From Helicobacter pylori (lineage in GTDB: Bacteria; Campylobacterota; Campylobacteria; Campylobacterales; Helicobacteraceae): DNA of 64,000 nucleotides. This document shows positions 62,950 through 64,000 of this stretch, piece by piece. The position numbers and the translations under genes were made by a program. The first letter of the stretch is position 1. The number at the start of each line of letters is the position of its first letter. Location: assembly GCF_016755635.1 (NCBI RefSeq), contig NZ_CP051500.1, forward strand, positions 1,240,001 to 1,304,000. The letters run 5' to 3'. Below the pieces are notes generated by a model. The model saw only the letters and a program-made list of their open reading frames with translations. It did no database searches and was not told where the DNA came from.

Positions 62950-64000
62950 ATGCAATATTCTTCTTTGCTGTCAGTGGTGTTGTTTTTGCCCTTAATCGGT
63001 GCAATTTATGCGGGGCTGTTTGGGGCTAAAGCTAAAGCGTTGCATGTGGGCGTTTTCAATTCTTTGTGCGTGTTGGTTTCTTTCATTGGTGCGGTGGTTC
63101 TTTTCGTTCAAGCATGGCATCATCAAAGCTATGAAAAATATTTATTTGACTGGATCGTGGTGGGGAATTTTAAAGTCGGCTTTTCCCTCATGCTGGATAA
63201 TATCAATGCAGTCATGATTGTCGTGGTCACTTTAGTTTCTTTCTTAGTGCATGTGTATTCTATAGGCTATATGGAGCATGATACAGGGTTTAACCGCTAT
63301 TTTTCCTACCTTAGCGGCTTTGTGTTTTCCATGCTGGTGTTGGTGTTGAGCGATAATTTCTTAGGGCTTTTCATTGGCTGGGAAGGGGTGGGGCTATGCT
63401 CTTACTTGCTCATTGGCTTTTGGTATCATAAAACAAGCGCGAATAACGCTTCTATTGAGGCCTTTGTGATGAATCGAATCACGGATTTAGGCATGCTCAT
63501 GGGGATTATTTTGATCTTTTGGAATTTTGGCACCCTCCAGTATAAAGAAGTCTTTAGCATGCTCAATAACACTGATTATTCCATGCTCTTTTACATTAGC
63601 GTGTTTCTTTTCATTGGTGCTATGGGCAAGAGCGCTCAATTCCCTATGCACACATGGTTAGCCAACGCTATGGAGGGGCCTACGCCGGTGTCCGCTCTCA
63701 TCCATGCAGCGACGATGGTAACCGCTGGGGTGTATCTAGTCATCAGAGCCAATCCCTTGTATAGCGCGGTGTTTGAAGTGGGTTATTTTATCGCATGTTT
63801 AGGGGCGTTTGTGGCTCTTTTTGGAGCGAGCATGGCCTTAGTCAATAAAGATTTAAAACGCATTGTGGCTTATTCCACGCTTTCTCAATTAGGCTATATG
63901 TTTGTAGCGGCCGGTCTTGGGGCTTATGCGATCGCGCTTTTCCATCTCTTTACGCATGCGTTTTTCAAATCCCTCCTTTTCTTAGGCTCAGGGAATGTCA
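62950..64000 (+). CDS. nuoL: NADH-quinone oxidoreductase subunit L (partial)
   Basis: The first 350 residues of the antiporter-like subunit; the gene runs off the right edge. MQYSSLLSVVLFLPLIGAIY at the start, LGLFIGWEGVGLCSYLLIGF with the conserved Glu, GKSAQFPMHTWLANAMEGPT and PVSALIHAATMVTAGVYLVI with the channel Lys and His residues, and KRIVAYSTLSQLGYMFVAAG. Two bases after nuoK. Confidence 0.96.
   Translation, partial: MQYSSLLSVVLFLPLIGAIYAGLFGAKAKALHVGVFNSLCVLVSFIGAVVLFVQAWHHQSYEKYLFDWIVVGNFKVGFSLMLDNINAVMIVVVTLVSFLVHVYSIGYMEHDTGFNRYFSYLSGFVFSMLVLVLSDNFLGLFIGWEGVGLCSYLLIGFWYHKTSANNASIEAFVMNRITDLGMLMGIILIFWNFGTLQYKEVFSMLNNTDYSMLFYISVFLFIGAMGKSAQFPMHTWLANAMEGPTPVSALIHAATMVTAGVYLVIRANPLYSAVFEVGYFIACLGAFVALFGASMALVNKDLKRIVAYSTLSQLGYMFVAAGLGAYAIALFHLFTHAFFKSLLFLGSGNV

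Overview
This window is Helicobacter pylori chromosome, or a very close relative. The evidence is the low G+C, A/T-rich intergenic DNA and a gene order I recognise: tuf with four tRNAs, an O-antigen flippase, the iceA/hpyIM locus, cysE, atpE, pnp, lptD, purD, the hemD/crcB/hemW group, hobA-holB-folP, carA, the formamidase amiF, alaS, a Bab-family adhesin, rpsF-ssb-rpsR, rnr-aroE, the opp genes, trpS, and the nuo operon cut off inside nuoL. The strain is not 26695-like at the iceA locus. It carries a minimal 24-codon iceA2 (with an ATA start) instead of the NlaIII-like iceA1, so the neighbouring CATG methyltransferase looks orphaned.

Layout. 1-660: end of the tRNA-Thr/Tyr/Gly/Thr-tuf operon (minus strand), behind a near-consensus promoter. 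855-5510: wzk flippase, a HAD phosphatase, hpyIM, iceA2 and cysE. 5811-6425: two tRNA-Leu genes and atpE. 6558-13412: a minus-strand run transcribed purD, RDD protein, lptD, PRTase-like protein, pnp. 13413-15047: a sparse accessory stretch with two related small ORFs, one broken by an in-frame amber codon. 15048-19318: ABC ATPase, uppS and a large FAD/Fe-S D-lactate dehydrogenase. 19384-26486: mostly plus-strand housekeeping genes, including the tightly coupled nudH-lysC-hobA-holB-folP run. 26574-31310: a flagellar-type gene behind a sigma-54 promoter, a DMT permease with a structured leader, a glycosyltransferase-like membrane protein, a DUF507 protein and carA. 31476-33439: amiF, then two small membrane-protein genes behind duplicated promoters, the first frameshifted. 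33548-37014: maf, alaS and a DUF465 protein. 37485-40260: a phase-variable Bab adhesin surrounded by simple repeats. 40289-50654: rpsF-ssb-rpsR, then trpS-oppA-oppB-SH3-aroE-rnr-holA, and bioC. 50777-53664: secG, frr, pyrE, RDD protein, sirtuin. 53767-64000: nuoABCD, two Helicobacter-type replacements for nuoEF, then nuoGHIJK and the start of nuoL.

Much of the content is core metabolism: respiratory complex I and a cytochrome c553, LPS export (wzk, lptD, uppS), replication (hobA, holA, holB, ssb), translation, and nitrogen/acid adaptation (amiF). The variable parts are where H. pylori strains usually differ: the iceA locus, the bab locus, and the small-ORF stretches at 13.4-15 kb and 32.5-33.5 kb.

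The strongest sequence-level signals are these. The Bab adhesin gene has nine CT dinucleotides in its signal sequence and is therefore out of frame (phase OFF). Fifteen exact 10-bp tandem repeats lie between rpsR and bab. A 59/58-bp promoter duplication drives two small ORFs, one of which has lost a single base. Others are the amber-interrupted small ORF beside its paralogue, the ATA start of iceA2, an internal Shine-Dalgarno/ATG in lysC that would give a separate regulatory subunit, and inverted-repeat leaders upstream of nuoA, amiF and the DMT permease. I did not find a clearly novel multi-gene system, CRISPR array, prophage or insertion sequence.
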